This document shows positions 63,644-64,000 of a stretch of DNA of 64,000 bases, one piece after another. Numbering within the stretch: position 1 is the first letter of the stretch; every line of letters starts with the position of its first letter. The position numbers were made by a program, and so were the translations under genes. Source of the DNA: Akkermansia muciniphila (GTDB lineage Bacteria; Verrucomicrobiota; Verrucomicrobiia; Limisphaerales; F1-80-MAGS106); assembly GCA_945865375.1 (NCBI GenBank), contig CAMBEJ010000004.1, positions 1 to 64,000 on the forward strand, given 5' to 3'. The notes under the pieces were generated by a model. It saw nothing but the letters and a program-made list of their open reading frames with translations, made no database searches and was not told the origin of the DNA.

Positions 63644-63723
63644 CTCTGAACTCAGTAAAACGACCCTGTTTAGCTTGATGCTCGAGCAACTCCAATTCCC
63701 TGCTCCTAATCGTAATCGTAATC
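63644..63723 (+). repeat. 80-bp dispersed repeat, copy 2
   Basis: Same sequence family as 19691-19770, with only a few substitutions over 80 bp and the same orientation. It leads into a longer TCGTAA hexamer run than copy 1. Confidence 0.85.
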
Positions 63724-63790
63724 GTAATCGTAATCCACCCCTCTGTTTCAAGGGCAACACCCGAGGATTACGATTACGATTACGATTAGG
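63705..63790. repeat. Palindromic TCGTAA/GATTAC hexamer hairpin
   Basis: CCTAATCGTAATCG-type hexamers at 63705-63736 are answered by a complementary GATTAC run ending GATTAGG at 63765-63790. The arms pair over about 26 bp with a 28-nt loop. It lies between yajQ and ispG and may serve as a transcription barrier. Confidence 0.85.
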
Positions 63791-63856
63791 AAAAACGGAG
63801 GAATTGAGGTTGCGCGCCCAGATCACGATTTCAACCGGTTTTACTGAGGTCTGAGC

Positions 63857-64000
63857 CTACGCAGCCATCTCGGGATCCACCCATTTGCCGTGCTCGCGGA
63901 TCAACTCCACGAGCCGGTCCACGGCTTCGACCTCTGGAATGTTGAATCTCACCGGGGATTTTCCCACGTATAAGTTGATCTTGCCAGGCGCCCCACCGAC
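63857..64000 (-). CDS. ispG: IspG (HMBPP synthase), C-terminal end only
   Basis: The last 47 codons of a leftward gene cut by the window edge: GGAPGKINLYVGKSPVRFNI and EAVDRLVELIREHGKWVDPE. This is the C-terminus of the long form of 4-hydroxy-3-methylbut-2-enyl diphosphate synthase (non-mevalonate isoprenoid pathway), in which GGAPGKI follows the NGPGE iron-sulfur region. The ligand cysteines are outside the window. The stop is the TAG at 63857-63859. Confidence 0.7.
   Translation of the reverse strand, partial: VGGAPGKINLYVGKSPVRFNIPEVEAVDRLVELIREHGKWVDPEMAA

Noticed and set aside
63596-63826. N-terminal extension of YajQ
   Set aside because: It reads through the dispersed repeat and GATTAC hexamers; the normal start is at 63595.
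1-64000. tRNA, rRNA and riboswitch genes
   Set aside because: I looked for cloverleaf-type arms and conserved rRNA strings in the intergenic gaps and saw none that I could support by eye.

Overview
The window looks like chromosome of a Verrucomicrobiota bacterium of the Pedosphaera/Limisphaera type. The evidence is the mix of a DUF1501 protein, lamin-tail/CotH surface proteins, pseudopilin (DUF1559-like) proteins with a FADGH motif, a DUF1573 protein, a DUF5069 protein and many short intergenic repeats (TCGTAA/GATTAC hexamer runs, CCGCAAAGA-type arms). This is inferred from family content only; no rRNA or other marker gene is present.

Layout. 0-2.3 kb: a DUF1501 gene cut by the window edge, two gene remnants and a HicAB-type toxin-antitoxin pair. 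2.35-18.6 kb: one long leftward operon-like block that reads as a defence island. In transcription order it holds a DUF4007 protein, a P-loop ATPase, two small proteins, an HNH nuclease fused to an S24 (LexA-like) peptidase, a HIT-family protein, a collapsed PP-loop (PAPS reductase/sulfurtransferase-type) gene, a ParB-like gene, a frameshifted small gene, and a three-gene module of AAA-type ATPase, middle protein and giant FtsK/HerA-type ATPase that resembles the DptFGH/SspFGH modules of phosphorothioation-dependent restriction. REP-like palindromes and a VapBC-type pair follow. 20-23.3 kb: DUF5069 and an arsenic operon (arsR, arsC, a remnant, an ACR3 pump). 23.7-30.7 kb: housekeeping genes (ilvD, an SGNH hydrolase, an aldo/keto reductase, an argD-like aminotransferase, a rhodanese, trxB).

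30.8-39 kb: a lamin-tail/CotH-type gene is split. Its N-terminal piece lies at 30.84-31.3 kb and its C-terminal piece at 38.2-39.0 kb, with a leftward cassette A between them (DUF1573, small secreted Cys protein, two single-pass exported proteins, GT39-like membrane protein, pseudopilin, GT2). 39-43.7 kb: hemL, an acetate-type symporter with its DUF485 partner, and a CBM9-like protein. 44.9-54.2 kb: cassette B, with paralogous GT2, pseudopilin and GT39-like genes, a MauE-like fusion protein, a 14-cysteine secreted peptide, a PAP2 phosphatase and a methyltransferase. 54.9-57.8 kb: a scrapyard of fragments (DUF4338/DruA-like, serine recombinase, duplicated lamin-tail C-terminus, molybdopterin oxidoreductase, NrfD, PIN toxin). 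57.9-63.6 kb: a giant lamin-tail/CotH protein, YajQ and the end of IspG.

The most unusual structures are: the 16-kb defence island with an HNH-S24 fusion and a decayed PP-loop/ParB core; a 164-bp MITE in two copies with 19-bp inverted ends and perfect 5-bp target duplications (TTCAA and ATCAC), each of which broke an open reading frame that can be restored on paper; and the two parallel cassettes that combine small cysteine-rich exported peptides, MauE/DUF1573 proteins, pseudopilins and glycosyltransferases.
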